From Closterium sp. NIES-65 (Eukaryota; Streptophyta; Zygnematophyceae; Desmidiales; Closteriaceae), in assembly GCA_948144175.1 (NCBI GenBank), contig CANXME010000535.1, positions 1-64,000 on the forward strand: DNA of 64,000 bases. Direction: 5' to 3'. Below, one piece after another: positions 28,638 to 40,298 of this stretch. Numbering within the stretch: the stretch's first letter is position 1; each line of letters begins with the position of its first letter. Made by a program: the position numbers and the translations under genes. The notes beneath the pieces are model-generated. The model was not told where the DNA came from. It searched no databases and saw only the letters and a list, made by a program, of their open reading frames with translations.

Positions 28638-28905
28638 GTGAGGGGGGGCAAGAGAGGTTGATTGCAGTGGCAGTGATAGCATATTCAGCACGGTCTATAG
28701 CCGAGTGTTCTCTGTTACATTGATTGTTGTGGCTACACCACTCGCTTCTCTATGACGTTCTAGTTTGGCTGGAATGGAAGCGCCTCCCATGCCATGCTAT
28801 GCCAATCAAGTTTTGAGTAGACTCAAAACACAACCGAGTGTTCGATAGTGAGGCGACTCCACTCGCCGCTCATCACCAAATCAGACCGGAAGGTAGTCCA
28901 TCACC
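28638..28905 (+). other. Intron sequence with a single palindrome
   Basis: No gene seen. Contains GTTTTGAGTAGACTCAAAAC at 28810-28829, the single-copy form of the palindrome amplified elsewhere in the window. A block at about 28750-28790 (TCTAGTTTGGCTGGAATGGA) is echoed at 32145-32180, on the far side of the foldback element. Confidence 0.5.
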
Positions 28906-31900
28906 AAATCACCCCTAATCTGGCAGCACATCACCAAAGGGAATTATACGAGACCGGATTTCACCCAAGGCCTCGCATCTCAACCTCCAGAAGAAGATAG
29001 GGTATGGGAATCACTCCATGGCCCATCATTAAAACCGTCAAGCAACCACCAACACCGACCAACTATATCCTGATCCCAAACCATCTTCAGGATCAGGCTT
29101 TCACCCCTCACCCCGCGACGTTTTATTCTCCAACTCGAGGTGCGACCAACCGCGTCGAACCGCCATGCACCAACCGCCCAAACCGCATCCGCCGAATGAC
29201 CCTCGAGCGACTTCATCCCAACCGACAATATCCCCAGAGAGAGGTAGAGCTTTTTAAGTAAGGAAGCTTGGCCAAAAAATCATTCTTCATTTCTCATCCG
29301 TCAATTTCCTATTGAATACCCAACTCACCGCTTCCCAAGACTACCTTCATTCTCGTGGAAATCACCCGACCCAATTCGCCTTTCTACCAAACCACCCCGA
29401 AAGAGCAGCCCGGCCTCAGAAATCTCACCTCTGAGGAGATGAAGCAGAAATTTGGATTCAATCCATTTGAGCGTGGAGGCCACGTCGAAGTCCACTTCGA
29501 TTATCATGTCGAGAAAGGAAAAGTCCTACTCGACGCCCGGCAACCAGCCACGACAAGTGGGTCAAGAGTATGTATGACGAATGGATCTACCGCGAGTTCC
29601 CTATTGATTTCAATCGGACGCCGAAAGTTTAGACGGCGGGAGTTACAACTGTAACAACTAGTGACTTGCAATAACGAGTCAAACTTCCCAAGTGCTAAGT
29701 CAAGAGAGGTTACTGCGATTGCCCAAGCCTTTTGAATCAACGCGGATGTGAATCAACGCCGGTCCAGGTGCATGCAGGATCAACCGAAGGGGCGCACGTA
29801 GATTCAACCGACAGGGAGTCCGAACGACAGGAGGTTGGGTACGGTTGCCAAAACGTAGACAACCAACAGCAGCCTGGATGCATGGAGGTTACATGCGGTT
29901 TGCCTAGCCGCATGTAGGACCGAAATAACTGCTTATATAGTAGTCGGATTCCGAGTATAAAGAGTAGAGTAATTCTGAGGATGAGATCACTTCCGACTGT
30001 TACTCATTTGTATTACCTCGTTGACTATACAAAGGATTCTGCCTGCATCCCCCTTATTCACCAACGATCGCCGAATTACCGGGTATGCCCAGACTAAGTT
30101 GCAATATACGCTTAACACCTTAAGCGTACAGCGTATGTACGCTAGCGTACACACGCTATCCGCTATACGCTAGCGAATACGCTATACGCTCTTAGAATTT
30201 TTTTAGGGCTGCCCGAAAAAAAATCGCAAAAAAGATGCGGATTTCCTATGGGAGCATTTCGCCATAGTCGAAATTCGAATCCGCGGTCTTGGCAAACGGG
30301 GATCTGACTTCGAAGTCGTCAGGCAAATGTTGAATTTCAGATCCCATCTAGGCATTGAAATCCATCCCTTCTACCGCATTGAACCCCACTTTATCTACAA
30401 ACTCCAACCTGTCAAAATTAACCCCCCAACAAATCTCACGGTACTTACCAGCCAGCCCTGTTGGCTAACCTTTACTCGTCATTTCGTTCCCGCTTTCACG
30501 CTACTTCACTTTCTAGCTATTATGTCTACTCCACCTCCCATTGAACCCGTCATTCGTATTCAGTATTATGCAAAGGCAAGCCTTAGTGAGAATAGGGAGT
30601 ATTTTTATTTCATCCTGCCCGGAAAGTTTTTTCTCTGCCCGAAAAAGCGTATCTCCAAAACGAACCCCTAAGCGGATAGCGTATGTACACTAGCGTATAT
30701 ACGAAACGCGAATATACGCTGTACGCGTATATTCCAACTTAGTGCCCAGATAGGCGGTGAGACCTATTCTCCAGTAATGGATCCCCTTGTGGATTAGAGA
30801 TTATGCGGTCATATCCGATTTGGGACTACTCGTCTTGGGTTATGACCTAACGCCTCACCCAAGTCCGGTAGTTCTAAATCGGATATGACCGCCCAGTCTC
30901 TAATCCACAAGGGGATCCCTTACTGGAGAATATGTTTCATCGCCTATCTGGGCATGCCCGGTAATTCCAGCGATCGTTGGTGAACATAGGGGATGAAGGC
31001 AGAATCTTTTGTATAATCAACGAGGCAATACAGAAGAGAAGCAGTCGAAAGTGATTTTTTTCTCAGAATTACTCTACTCTTTATACTCGTACTACTTTAT
31101 AAGCGGTTATTTCGGTCCTACATGCAGCTTGGCTAACCGCATGTAACCTCCATGCATCCGGACTGCCGTTGGTTGTCTACGGTTCGTCAACCATACCCAA
31201 CCTCCTGTCATTCGGACTTCCCGTCGGTTGATCCTGCGTGCGCCCCTTCGGTTGATCCTGCATGCACCTGGACCGGCGGTGATTCACATCCGCGTTGGTT
31301 CAAGCGGCTTGGACACCTCCGTTGACTCGGCACTCGGAAAGTTAACTCGTTATCGCAACTCACACGTTGTTACAGTTGTAATCCCGCTGTCTATGCTTTC
31401 GGCGTCCCGCCGAAATCAATGGGGAACTCGCGGTAGATCCATTCGTCGTACATACCCTTGACGCACTTGTCATAGCTGGTTGCTGGGCATCATTAGACGT
31501 CGAGTAGGGCTTTTCCTTTCTCGACATGATAATCGAAGAGAACTTCGATGTGGCCTCCACGCTCAGCTAGATTGAATCCAAATTTTTGCTTCATCTTCTC
31601 AGGGGTGAGATTTCCACGGTCGGGCTGCTCTTTCGGGGCAATCTGGTAGGATGGCAAACTGGGTCGGGTGATCTCCATAAGAATGAAGGTAGTCTTGGGA
31701 AGCGGTGCGCTAGGAATTCAATAAGGAATTGACGGATGAGAAATGGAGAATAATTTCTCGGCCGAGCCTTCTCTTCTTATAAGGCTCTACCTCTCTCTGG
31801 GGATCTTCTCGGTTGGGATGAAATCGCTCGAGGGTCTTTCGGCGGTTGCGGTCTGGGCGGTTGGTGCATGGCGGTTCGACGCGGTTGGTCGCACTCGGGT

Positions 31901-32130
31901 TGGAGAATGAAACTTTGCGGGGTGGGGGGTGAAAGCCTGATCCTGACAATAGTTAGAGATCAGAATACAGCTGGTCGGTGTTGACAGTTGCTTGGACGGT
32001 TTTTATGATGGGCCATGGGGTGATTACCATAACCTATCTTCTCCTAGGGGTTAAGGTGCGAGATTTGGGGTGAAATCCGGTCTCATGGAATTCCCTTACG
32101 TGATGGGCTTCCAGATCAGGGGTGAAATCC
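28906..32130. mobile_element. Foldback element with ~1.2 kb inverted arms
   Basis: The left arm is 28906-30093 plus 30743-30815, the loop about 30816-30867, and the right arm about 30868-32130 in inverted orientation. The arms are clearly similar but diverged. Both encode a conserved peptide (left: EITRPNSPFYQTTPKEQPG, EEMKQKFGFNPFERGGHVEV; right: EITRPSLPSYQIAPKEQPD, EKMKQKFGFNLAERGGHIEV) that I do not recognise. The element lies in an intron of the GT92-like gene. The outer ends are approximate and I see no clear target duplication. It could be a foldback transposon or two inverted copies of one older element. Confidence 0.7.
30094..30742. mobile_element. MITE inserted in the foldback left arm (8-bp TSD)
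   Basis: The termini CTAAGTTGCAATATACGC and, reversed, CTAAGTTGGAATATACGC flank 649 bp. The 8-bp duplication TGCCCAGA is at 30086-30093 and 30743-30750. The opposite arm of the foldback keeps the uninterrupted site (TGCCCAGATAGG), so the insertion is proved by an internal empty site. Subterminal repeats of TACGCTAGCG type occur at both ends. An 8-bp duplication is typical of hAT elements. The ORF at 30327-30671 is not recognised. Confidence 0.8.
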
Positions 32131-32645
32131 GACGCTCTATTACGTCGTAGTTTGATTGGAAGGAAGCGCCTGCCTGCCATGTCAACAATGGACATGATTT
32201 TTATTGGAATGAAAGCCTCTGCCAGGCCAATCAAGCTCGCTTCGCTGGTGGGAGGGCATGCTCGGCTCTCTTCATATCACATCCTTACAATGAGCTCCTC
32301 TCACAAGATATTCCAACTATCTTTGAGGGTGTTTTCAGAGTCTCTAAAACAGCTTCCTTGCAACGAGCACCACTCGAGAGATTCCAACTATCCGTTTTGA
32401 GGCACCTCAAATGTGGAAGCGCATGTGAGGAGGGCATGCTCGGCTCTCTTCACATCACATCCTTACAATGAGCACCGCTCGAGAGATTCCAACTATCCGT
32501 TTTAATCTCTCTACTCTGTCATTGTGTGAGTAAATCTCAAGCCTGTACTATGCCGTGGGGTCTGTTTTTTATTCTATTGTTGAATTGCTTGTCCTTTCGA
32601 TTTCTGCTCATGGTTTTGTGTTTGTTCCTTATTTCCCCTGTGCAG
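32131..32645 (+). repeat. Tandem repeat block and intron sequence
   Basis: A unit containing GGGCATGCTCGGCTCTCTTC, TCCTTACAATGAGC and GAGATTCCAACTATC occurs at 32245-32400 and again at 32430-32505 with one partial copy between. No gene is seen. It lies in the intron before the first WLEYHRYAG exon. Confidence 0.55.
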
Positions 32646-32723
32646 TGGTTGGAGTACCATCGCTATGCAGGAGTGACTCGGTTCTATTGGTACGATGAGG
32701 CCAGAAACGCAGATGAGGACCAG
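32646..32723 (+). CDS. GT92 catalytic exon, copy 1
   Basis: 78 bp, 26 codons, WLEYHRYAGVTRFYWYDEAR followed by NADEDQ. It is bounded by an acceptor CTGTGCAG and a donor CAG|GTGGGT. The pattern W-x-EYHR-x-x-GV-x-x-x-x-x-YD is the N-terminal signature of glycosyltransferase family 92, which includes plant beta-1,4-galactan synthases acting in the Golgi. The exon is in frame with the DVVLAPYIDAGLV exons near 40.3-40.7 kb, which continue the same fold. It is the best-preserved of four copies. Confidence 0.75.
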
Positions 32724-33049
32724 GTGGGTTTGTGGGTGTGAGTGGGGTGGTGCATTGGTGCTCTGGTTCTGTCTCCCATGCATCCCGTGCAGTGGTTGGA
32801 GCACCATCGCTATGCAGGGGTGACTCGGGTCTGTCAAACATTATATATGTTATGCTTGTGTAGGCTACAGTGGGTTAGCCTATAGGGGGTACACAATTCT
32901 AGGGTTTACTACTTGTACTCATTTCACTTCTAGTTCATTCATTCCTGTTCGCTTATTCTCACATGGTATAGAGCGGGTCCTTCTACGGACCGTTTTTTTT
33001 GGGCCCACCGAAGCGCCCCCCGAGGCGCGATCTTTTTTTAGCGACCCCT

Positions 33050-34100
33050 CGGGTCGCCATTTCCCCTGCGGCCCCGCCGCCTTCACTGACGCGGCCCCGC
33101 CGCCCTCTCTGACGGGACCCCGCCGCCGGCCCTTACGCGGCCCCGTCGCCGGCTCTCACGCGGCCCCGCAGCAGGCTCTGTCGCGGCCCCGCCCCGGCCT
33201 TTACGCGGCCCCGCCGCCTGCTCTCACGCGGCCCCGCCCCGGCTCCTTCGCGGCCCCGCCGCCTGCTCTCGCGCGGCCCCGCCCCGGCTTCTACGCGGCC
33301 CCGCCCCGGCTTTCACGCGGCCCCGCCGACGGCTTTGTCGCGGCCCCGCCCAGGCCCTTACGCGGCCCCGCCGCCTGCTCTCACGCGGCCCCGCCCCGGC
33401 TCCTTCGCGGCCCCGCCGCCTGCTCTCGCGCGGCCCCGCTCCGGCTTCTACGCGGCCCCGCCCCGGCTTTCACGCGGCCCCGCCGACGGCTCTGTAGCGG
33501 CCCCGCCCAGGCCCTTACGCGGCCCCGCCGCCTGCCCCCGTCGCGGCCCGGTCACCTCCTGACGGCCCCGCCGTCCCTTCGTGACGGCTCCGCCGTCCCT
33601 TCCTGACGGCCCCGCCGTCCCCTCCTGACGGCTCCTGCCGTCCCCTTCTACCGGCCCCGCAACTGCACCTGCTGGCCCCGCCGCTGCACCTACCGGCCCC
33701 CCACCACCCACCCCCCCTTTTCCCGTCGCCTGTCGAGGCGACCTGAGGGGGCCGCTTGCGGGAGAGGCCAGCAGAGGGGTGGCAGGTGCGTGGCCTCCCC
33801 TGCTTCTCCTCCTCCTTCATCTCCCGCTGCAACAGCCGAACCGCTCACCTGCAGCAGCCGAGCCGCCCCACCGCCGAGCCGCCTTGCACCCGAGCCGCCC
33901 AGCAGCCGAGCCGCCCTGCCGCCGAGCCGCCGGGTCGCTGAGCTGCTGAGCTGCAGTTGCTGCCGAGCCGCCCTGCCGCCGAGCCGCCGAGTCACCGAGC
34001 TGCTGAGCTGCAGTTGCTGCCGAGCCGCCTTGCCGCCGAGCCGCCCGAGTCGCCCGAGCCGCCGAGCCGCCGAGCTGCCGAGCCGCTGAGTCGCCGAGCC
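33050..34100 (+). repeat. GC-rich tandem leader of Copia-2
   Basis: Units of the form GCGGCCCCGCC followed by 8-12 variable bases run from 33068 to 33550. A block of about 150 bp occurs twice (33240-33390 and 33405-33530). Then come GACGGCCCCGCCGTCCC units (33555-33650) and a GCCGAGCCGCC array (33840-34100). No gene. Confidence 0.75.
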
Positions 34101-34228
34101 TACTCTTCCCACCACTGGTGAGCTCTTGCCCTGCTAGCACGCTGCGCGTCGCCTGCTTGCCTGCCTGCCTGCCTTTTGGCTTGCCTGGCTGCCTGCCTCC
34201 CTGCTGCTAGTCCTGCTCCTGCTTCTAC

Positions 34229-37200
34229 TTGCGGAGCCAAATGCAGCCCCAGCGACGCCGGCGTGAGTCCCTCACGCCCCAGCAGCTGCGTGAGTGGTAC
34301 GCTGGTTGGGGCTGTAGGGGTGGCGACGCTACTCCTACTACCACTCCTGCTGCTTCTACTCGTGGTGGCGGCCAGATGCAGCTCCCGCGACCCTCTCACG
34401 TGTCTCTCACGCCTCGCCAGCTTCGTGAGTGGTACGCTCAGAGTGGAGGGTCTCTCAGTGCTGTTCGCTGCTCTTACGTGATTCGCACTGGTACTCGGAC
34501 TGGTCAGCCTTGTGGGACACGTAGTCATACACCGTCCCGCTGCTTCGCCCGTCTGAGCGACGCCTGGCGTACCGTGTTTGGCGACGAGGCTGAGCTCCCC
34601 GACTGGAGGGAGTTGCTTAGGCAGAGGGTAGATATATATGCTCTTGACTATGATGCTATTCTCACTGCCATGTATGCATTGCCTACTAGTGCTGACCGTG
34701 CCGGTCACCTGTGCGTCCCGCCTGACCCAGGTATAGGACCTGCTGCTCTAGCTACTGGTGAGGCTGCTGCTCTGGGTGCTACTGAGTCTCCTGCTCCAGG
34801 TACAGGTGCGGCTGCTGCTCTAGGTGCTAGTGAGTCTGCTTCCTCAGGTGCGGGTGAGGCTGCGCTCTCAGGTACCGCGTTGGCTTCGGCCTCCCTCACC
34901 TTTACACTTGACTCTGGGGCTTCTCGCTCCTTCTTTCGGGACCGCACCACACTCACGCCGCTTGGTCGGCCGGTTGCTGTCTCCCTGGCTGACCCCTCTG
35001 GGGGTCCTGTCCTCGCTCACTTCTCCACTGTCCTCCCGTGTCCGGCTGCCCCCTCGGGCACCCTCTCTGGCCTGTACCTCCCCTCGTTCTCGACGAACTT
35101 GGTGAGTGGTGCAGACCTACAGGATGCGGGGGTTCACCAGTTCACTCCTGCGAGTCAGCGGGTGACCCACTGCACGGACGCACGCACAGGCCGGCACCTG
35201 GCCACGTTCTCGCGTCGGCCGGGGTCGAGCCTCTACACCCTGACCACTGAGTCTCCTCCTGTCCCCGCGTCCGGTCAGGTAGCAGCGTCGGGTCAGGTGT
35301 TTGCTGCTGCGTCCAGGTCTGGTCCTGAGTCTGCCCCCTGCTCGTGTCGCCTCCTGTCTCACGAGACTCTTCTGTGGCACCACCCTCTAGGCCACCCCTC
35401 CTTGCCCCGTCTTCGGGGCATGGCTTCCCGTGTCCTTGTCTCTGGTCTTCCCCAGTCTCTCCCTCCCCTTCCTTCGGGACCAGGACCTTCCTGTGTCCCC
35501 TGTGTCGAGGGGCGCCTCAGGGCTGCTCCTCACTCCTCCCAGTTTCCCCCGACAGAGGCTCCTCTGCAGACACTTCACATGGACGTGTGGGGCCCGGCCC
35601 CCGTCCGTGGGTAGGGTCACGAGCGCTACTTCCTGTTGGTGGTTGACGACTACTCGCGTTACACCTCAGTCTTCCCCTTGCGCAGCAAGGGTGCTGTCAC
35701 TAAGGTGCTGATCGACTGGATCCGCGAGGCTCGTCTCCAGCTCAGGAGGAGCTTCGGCTCGGACTTTCCTGTTCTGCGTCTGCACTCTGACCGAGGTGGG
35801 GAGTTCTCCTCTCGCCTTCTGCGAGACTACTGTCGTGTACAGGGGATCCGCCAGACCTTTACGCTTCCGGACTCTCCACAGCAAAATGGGATTGCTGAGC
35901 GCCGCATTGGCATGGTCATGGATGTCGCTCGTACGTCCATGATGCATGCGGCTGCCCCCCATTTTCTGTGGCCGTTTGCGGTTCGGTACGCGGCGCATCA
36001 GCTCAACCTTCACCCCAGGGTCTCTCGGCCCGCGATGTCCCCAGTGTTACTGTGGACGGGGAAGGTCGGCGATGCGTCTGTGTTCCGTGTCTGGGGATCT
36101 CGGGCGTTTGTCCGCGACTTGTCTGCGGACAAGCTGTCCCCCCGTGCTGCTCCCTGTGTCTTCCTTGGCTTCCCCCCTGACGCTCCAGGGTGGCAGTTCT
36201 ACCACCCCTCCTCTCGTCGTGTTCTGTCCTCCCAGGACGTCACGTTCGACGAGTCAGTCCCCTTCTACCGCCTCTTCCCCTACCGTACTCCTTCCCTTCC
36301 CCCCCCACCGGACTTCCTGGTACCAGTTCCCCCCCCGGTAGACCCCCTCCCCCCTCAGGTTCCTGCCCCTTCAGGTGTGTCCCAGGTAGACACGGTCGAG
36401 CCAGTCGAGGTTGCTGCTGAGTCTGGTCCTGCTGCGGGTGCTGAGCCTGGGGGTGCTGCTGCTGGGGGTGCTGAGCCTGGGGGTGCTGAGCCTGGGGGTG
36501 CTGAGCCAAGGGGTGCTGAGCCGGAGGGTGCTACGTCAGGAGCTGCTGAGCCTGGGGGTGCTGGGCCTGGAGGTGCGGAGCCTGCGCCTGCTGGACCTGG
36601 GGGCTCTCCGGTTCTTCCGTCTCGGCGGGAGCCGCTCTCTCCACAGGAGCTGCGCGAGTGGTTTGCTCGCCGCTGGAGGTGTGCTGCTGGAGCTGGAGCT
36701 TCTTCGCCTGCTGAGGGTGCTGCCGGTCCCGGAGCTGCTGGGCCTGCGGGTCCTACTGGAGCTGGAGCTGCTGAGTCTGGGGGTGCTGAGTCTGGAGCTG
36801 CTGAGCCTGGAGGTGCTGAGTCTGGAGCGGCTGTGCTTGGGGGTGCTGAGTCTGGAGCTGCTGAGCCTGGGGTTTCTCCTGCTGCTGCGTCTCGCCGGGA
36901 GCCCCTCTCTCCACAGGAGCTGCGTGAGTGGTTTGCTCGCCGCTGGAGGAGTGCTGCTGGAGCTGGAGCTTCGTCGACCGTCGAGGGTGCTGGTGCTGCC
37001 GGTCCCGGAGCTGCTGGGCCTGCGGGTCCTACTGGAGCTGGAGCTGCTGAGGGTGTTGGTGCTGAGACTACTGCTGTCTGTCCTGGCAGTGGTTCTGCTG
37101 CTGGTGCTGCTGGAGGTCCTGCCGCTGGAGGTGTTGGTGGCGCTGGTGCTGTCGCTGAGGGTGCTGGTGCTGTCCCTGCTGAGTCTGGAGCTGCCGCGCG

Positions 37201-39445
37201 GCCTCGGCCGTACTTCGTTCCGCTCCTACAGCAGGTTCTTGGTCTTTCTCCTTCGGTAGAGTGTCCACAGCCTGTCCAGTCGCAGTCACTGTTGGAGCCT
37301 TCCTCTCCTCTGCCTGCTCCCTCTCCTTACACTGGTCCTACTGGAGGTCTTGCTGAGCGTCGTGAGCCTGCGTCTCGTCCCGCGTCGCCTGTTCGTGCTG
37401 CTCGCGCTAGTGGTCGCGGTTCGCGTCAGCGTCCTCCTCCTGTCCCTGGCACGCACCGGATGTCTCTGCGTCCGTCCACTGCTCCTCTGCGTGCCCCTTT
37501 GCCTTCTCCTCCTGAGTCCTCTCTTCCTGCGCTTGCCGACCCTGAGTCGGACTCTCTTCGCGCTGCCAGTCCTACTGTCACGCGTCTGCTTGCTACTGTC
37601 GTCACTGACCCCTCTTTTGAGTCCACTGCTGCGTCTGCTCTAGTCGCTGAGCTCGTTGACTTAGCTGCTCGCTGTCGTCTAGACTACGCTGCTGGTCTTG
37701 TTGCTGAGTCTGCGTCTGTCTGTCCTCCGTCCGTCGCGGGTGAGTGTGCTCTTGGCACGGACGTCCTAGAGGACAGACAGGAGGAGTTACAGTGTCTAGC
37801 GGCTGCTTCACCTCATCTCGCGTCTGTACTGCTTGCCCCTGAGGGAGACCCGGATGCACTAGACATCCCGACTCCGCGTTCTTACGCGGAGGCCGTAGAG
37901 GGTCCCTACTCCTCTCAGTGGCAGGCAGCTATGGATGCAGAGATGGCTTCCTGGAAGTCCACAGGCACCTATGTTGACGCGGTTCCCCCTCCTGGGGCGA
38001 ACATCATCAGTGGCATGTGGATCTTCAGGGTGAAGCGGCCGCCGGGCTCTCCACCTGTCTTCAAGGCGCGGTACGTTGCTCGTGGCTTCAGTCAGCGGCA
38101 GGGAGTTGACTACTTTCAGACCTTCTCTCCCACCCCGAAGATGACCACTCTTCGGGTGCTGCTGCACATAGCCGCTCAGCGCGACTACGAGCTTCACTCT
38201 CTCGACTTCAGCACTGCGTTCCTGCAGGGTAGCCTGCACGAGGAGATCTGGCTGCGCCGTCCACCTGGCTTCACTGGGACTTTCCCTCCTGGCACCCAGT
38301 GGAGCCTCCGACGGCCAGTCTACGGTCTCCGCCAGGCACCGCGTGAGTGGCACGACACACTGAGGACTACGCTTGCGGCTCTTGGGTTTGCTCCTTCTAC
38401 TGCTGACCCGTCGCTGTTTCTGCGCACCGACACTTCACTGCCGCCGTTCTACATCCTCGTGTACGTCGACGACTTGGTCTTTGCCACAGCGGACACTGCT
38501 GGACTCGCCTACGTGAAGTCCGAACTGCTGAAGAGACACACGTGCACAGACCTGGGTGAACTGCGCAGCTACCTTGGCTTGCAGATCATTCGGGACAGAG
38601 CACGCCGCACCATTACCTTGACTCAGTCACACATGGTGCAGCAGGTCCTTCAGCGCTTCGGCTTCACGTACTCCTCGCCTCAGGCCACTCCTCTGCCTAC
38701 TCGCCACTCACTCTCAGCTCTGCCTTCGGATGAGTCCGTAGAGTCGAGTGGTCCGTATGCAGAGCTTGTTGGCTGCCTCATGTACCTGATGACCTGCACA
38801 CGACCTGACCTTGCATACCCTCTGAGCATTCTTGCACGCTATGTTGCTCCTGGGAGACACAGACCAGAGCACATGGCTGCAGCGAAGAGGGTATTGCGCT
38901 ACCTGTGCAGTACGTCGGGCATGGGGCTTGTGCTTGGAGGGCGGAGTCCAGTGGTCCTTACCGGCCACGCGGACGCTTCTTGGGCTGACGACCAGGCTAC
39001 GCAGCGGTCGTCACAGGGTTACACCTTCAGCCTTGGTTCCGGCTCTGTCTCGTGGCGGTCTACTCGCTCGTCTTCGGTTCTCGGCTCCAGTTGTGAGGCT
39101 GAGATCTACGCCGGGGCCATGGCTGCACAGGAGCTTCGCTGGCTCACCTACCTGCTGACTGACCTTGGAGAGCCGCCTCGTTCTCCTCCAGTGCTGTACG
39201 TAGACAACAGGGCCATGCTGGCCTTGTGTCGAGAGCAGCGCTTGGAGCACAGAACGAAGCACATTGCTCTCCGCTACTTCCTTGCTCGTGAGCTGCAGCA
39301 GCGTGGTCAGTTGCGACTTGCGTACGTGGCCTCTGAGGCCAACACTGCTGATGTGTTCACCAAGGCACTCGCGCCTTGTGATCATCAGCGCTTTTGCACC
39401 CAGCTGGGTCTTGTGTCTGCCTTGCCTCACTTGCTCTCCTCTTGA
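34229..39445 (+). pseudogene. Copia-2 polyprotein, one nonsense codon
   Basis: One frame runs from ATG 34229 to 39445, broken only by TAG at 35612-35614, where Copia-1 has CAG (CGTGGTCAGGGTC). The N-terminus has two LTPxQLREWYA modules, then a Cys/His module (CSYVIRTGTRTGQPCG, then H and CF) and DWRELLRQRVDIYALDYDAI. Then follow protease LDSGASRSFF with Asp intact, integrase (HPLGHP; CVPC; MDVWGPAPV; LHSDRGGEF; NGIAERRIG) and a linker with GGAEPGG repeats and two LSPQELREWFARRWR modules. RT has YVDDLVFATAD, and RNase H has GHADASWADDQATQRSSQGY. It lacks the MASPQV-type gag seen in Copia-1. Confidence 0.92.
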
Positions 39446-39841
39446 CTTTACTTGTACTGTGACATATATATATACCTGCTCTTGCTTGTCTAGTTTTATA
39501 TATATGTCTGTACTCCTGCATGTGAACTGGCCTCTGGCCCTGCTCTTGTGCTCGGACTGTGTGGTGACTTTGTGATCCACCCTGAGCTTGCTTTGCTTTG
39601 CTTGACTGGTCTTGTGACCCCTTGTTCTCCCCCACTTTGCCTATGGGGGTGTGTCAAACATTATATATGTTATGCTTGTGTAGACTACAGTGGGTTAGCC
39701 TATAGGGGGTACACAATTCTAGGGTTTACTACTTGTACTCATTTCACTTCTAGTTCATTCATTCCTGTTCGCTTATTCTCACAGGGTCTATTGGTACGAT
39801 GAGGCCAGAAACGCAGATGAGGACCAGGTGAGTTTGCGTGA

Positions 39842-39995
39842 GTGCTATGGGTCTGTTTTTGAGTCGACTCAAAAACAGGTTTGCGTGTGTGCTCTGGGTC
39901 TGTTTTTGAGTCGACTCAAAGACAGGTTAGCGTGTGTGCTCCGGGTCTGTTTTTGAGTCGACTCAAAAACAGGTTTGCGTGTGTGCTCTGGGTCA
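39842..39995 (+). repeat. Three-unit array of the TTTTGAGTCGACTCAAAA palindrome
   Basis: Three 47-bp units begin at about 39853, 39900 and 39947. Each has a palindrome with core TTTGAGTCGACTCAAA and arms CTGTT/AACAG, followed by the spacer GTTTGCGTGTGTGCTC. The spacer resembles the intron sequence just upstream (GAGTTTGCGTGAGTGCTATG). It lies in the intron after exon copy 2. Confidence 0.85.
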
Positions 39996-40017
39996 TGACG
40001 CTGCTGATTGCGTTGTA

Positions 40018-40199
40018 GGCGCCGTAACCACGGGAGTGACTCGGCTCGGCTCTACTGGTACGACGAGGCTAGGAGCAGTGACGGGGAGTCGTTGTGTGAG
40101 CGGGGTAGTCAATGCTGCTGCTGCCTCTCAGATCTTTCAACCATTCAAGTGACTCGCCTCTATTGGGACAACGAGGCCAGGAGCAGTGACAAGGACCAG
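40018..40199 (+). repeat. GT92 catalytic exon, copies 3 and 4 (partial)
   Basis: Copy 3 (40018-40090) reads RNHGSDSARLYWYDEARSSD with a small insertion. Copy 4 (40149-40199) reads VTRLYWDNEARSSDKDQ and ends at a donor CAG|GTGAGT. They match the exon at 32646 (VTRFYWYDEARNADEDQ) but lack its WLEYHRYAG start. They are tandem duplicates in various states of decay. Confidence 0.7.
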
Positions 40200-40298
40200 G
40201 TGAGTGTGTGGGGGTGCGTGCGTGCCAGTCAAGCCAGTCAAGCCATTCACATACCTGTTGTACCTCCATCTCCCTTTCACCCACCACCACCACCACGG

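Larger units (their letters stand above)
32832..39783 (+). mobile_element. Copia-2 LTR retrotransposon, 6952 bp, inside a GT92 exon
   Basis: LTRs of 132 bp (32832-32963 and 39652-39783) differ at one base (GTAGGCTAC against GTAGACTAC) and are flanked by the duplication GGGTC (32827-32831 and 39784-39788). Primer site TGGTATAGAGC is at 32964 and the polypurine tract CTATGGGGGTG precedes the 3' LTR. The pol is open except for a single TAG. By LTR identity this is among the youngest insertions in the window. Confidence 0.93.
32793..39827 (+). pseudogene. GT92 catalytic exon, copy 2, split by Copia-2
   Basis: 32793-32831 plus 39789-39827 give 39+39 = 78 bp encoding WLEHHRYAGVTRVYWYDEAR and NADEDQ, with acceptor CCGTGCAG and donor CAG|GTGAGT. 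Copia-2 interrupts it after codon 13 with the duplication GGGTC. Without Copia-2 the exon would be intact and in phase. Confidence 0.85.
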
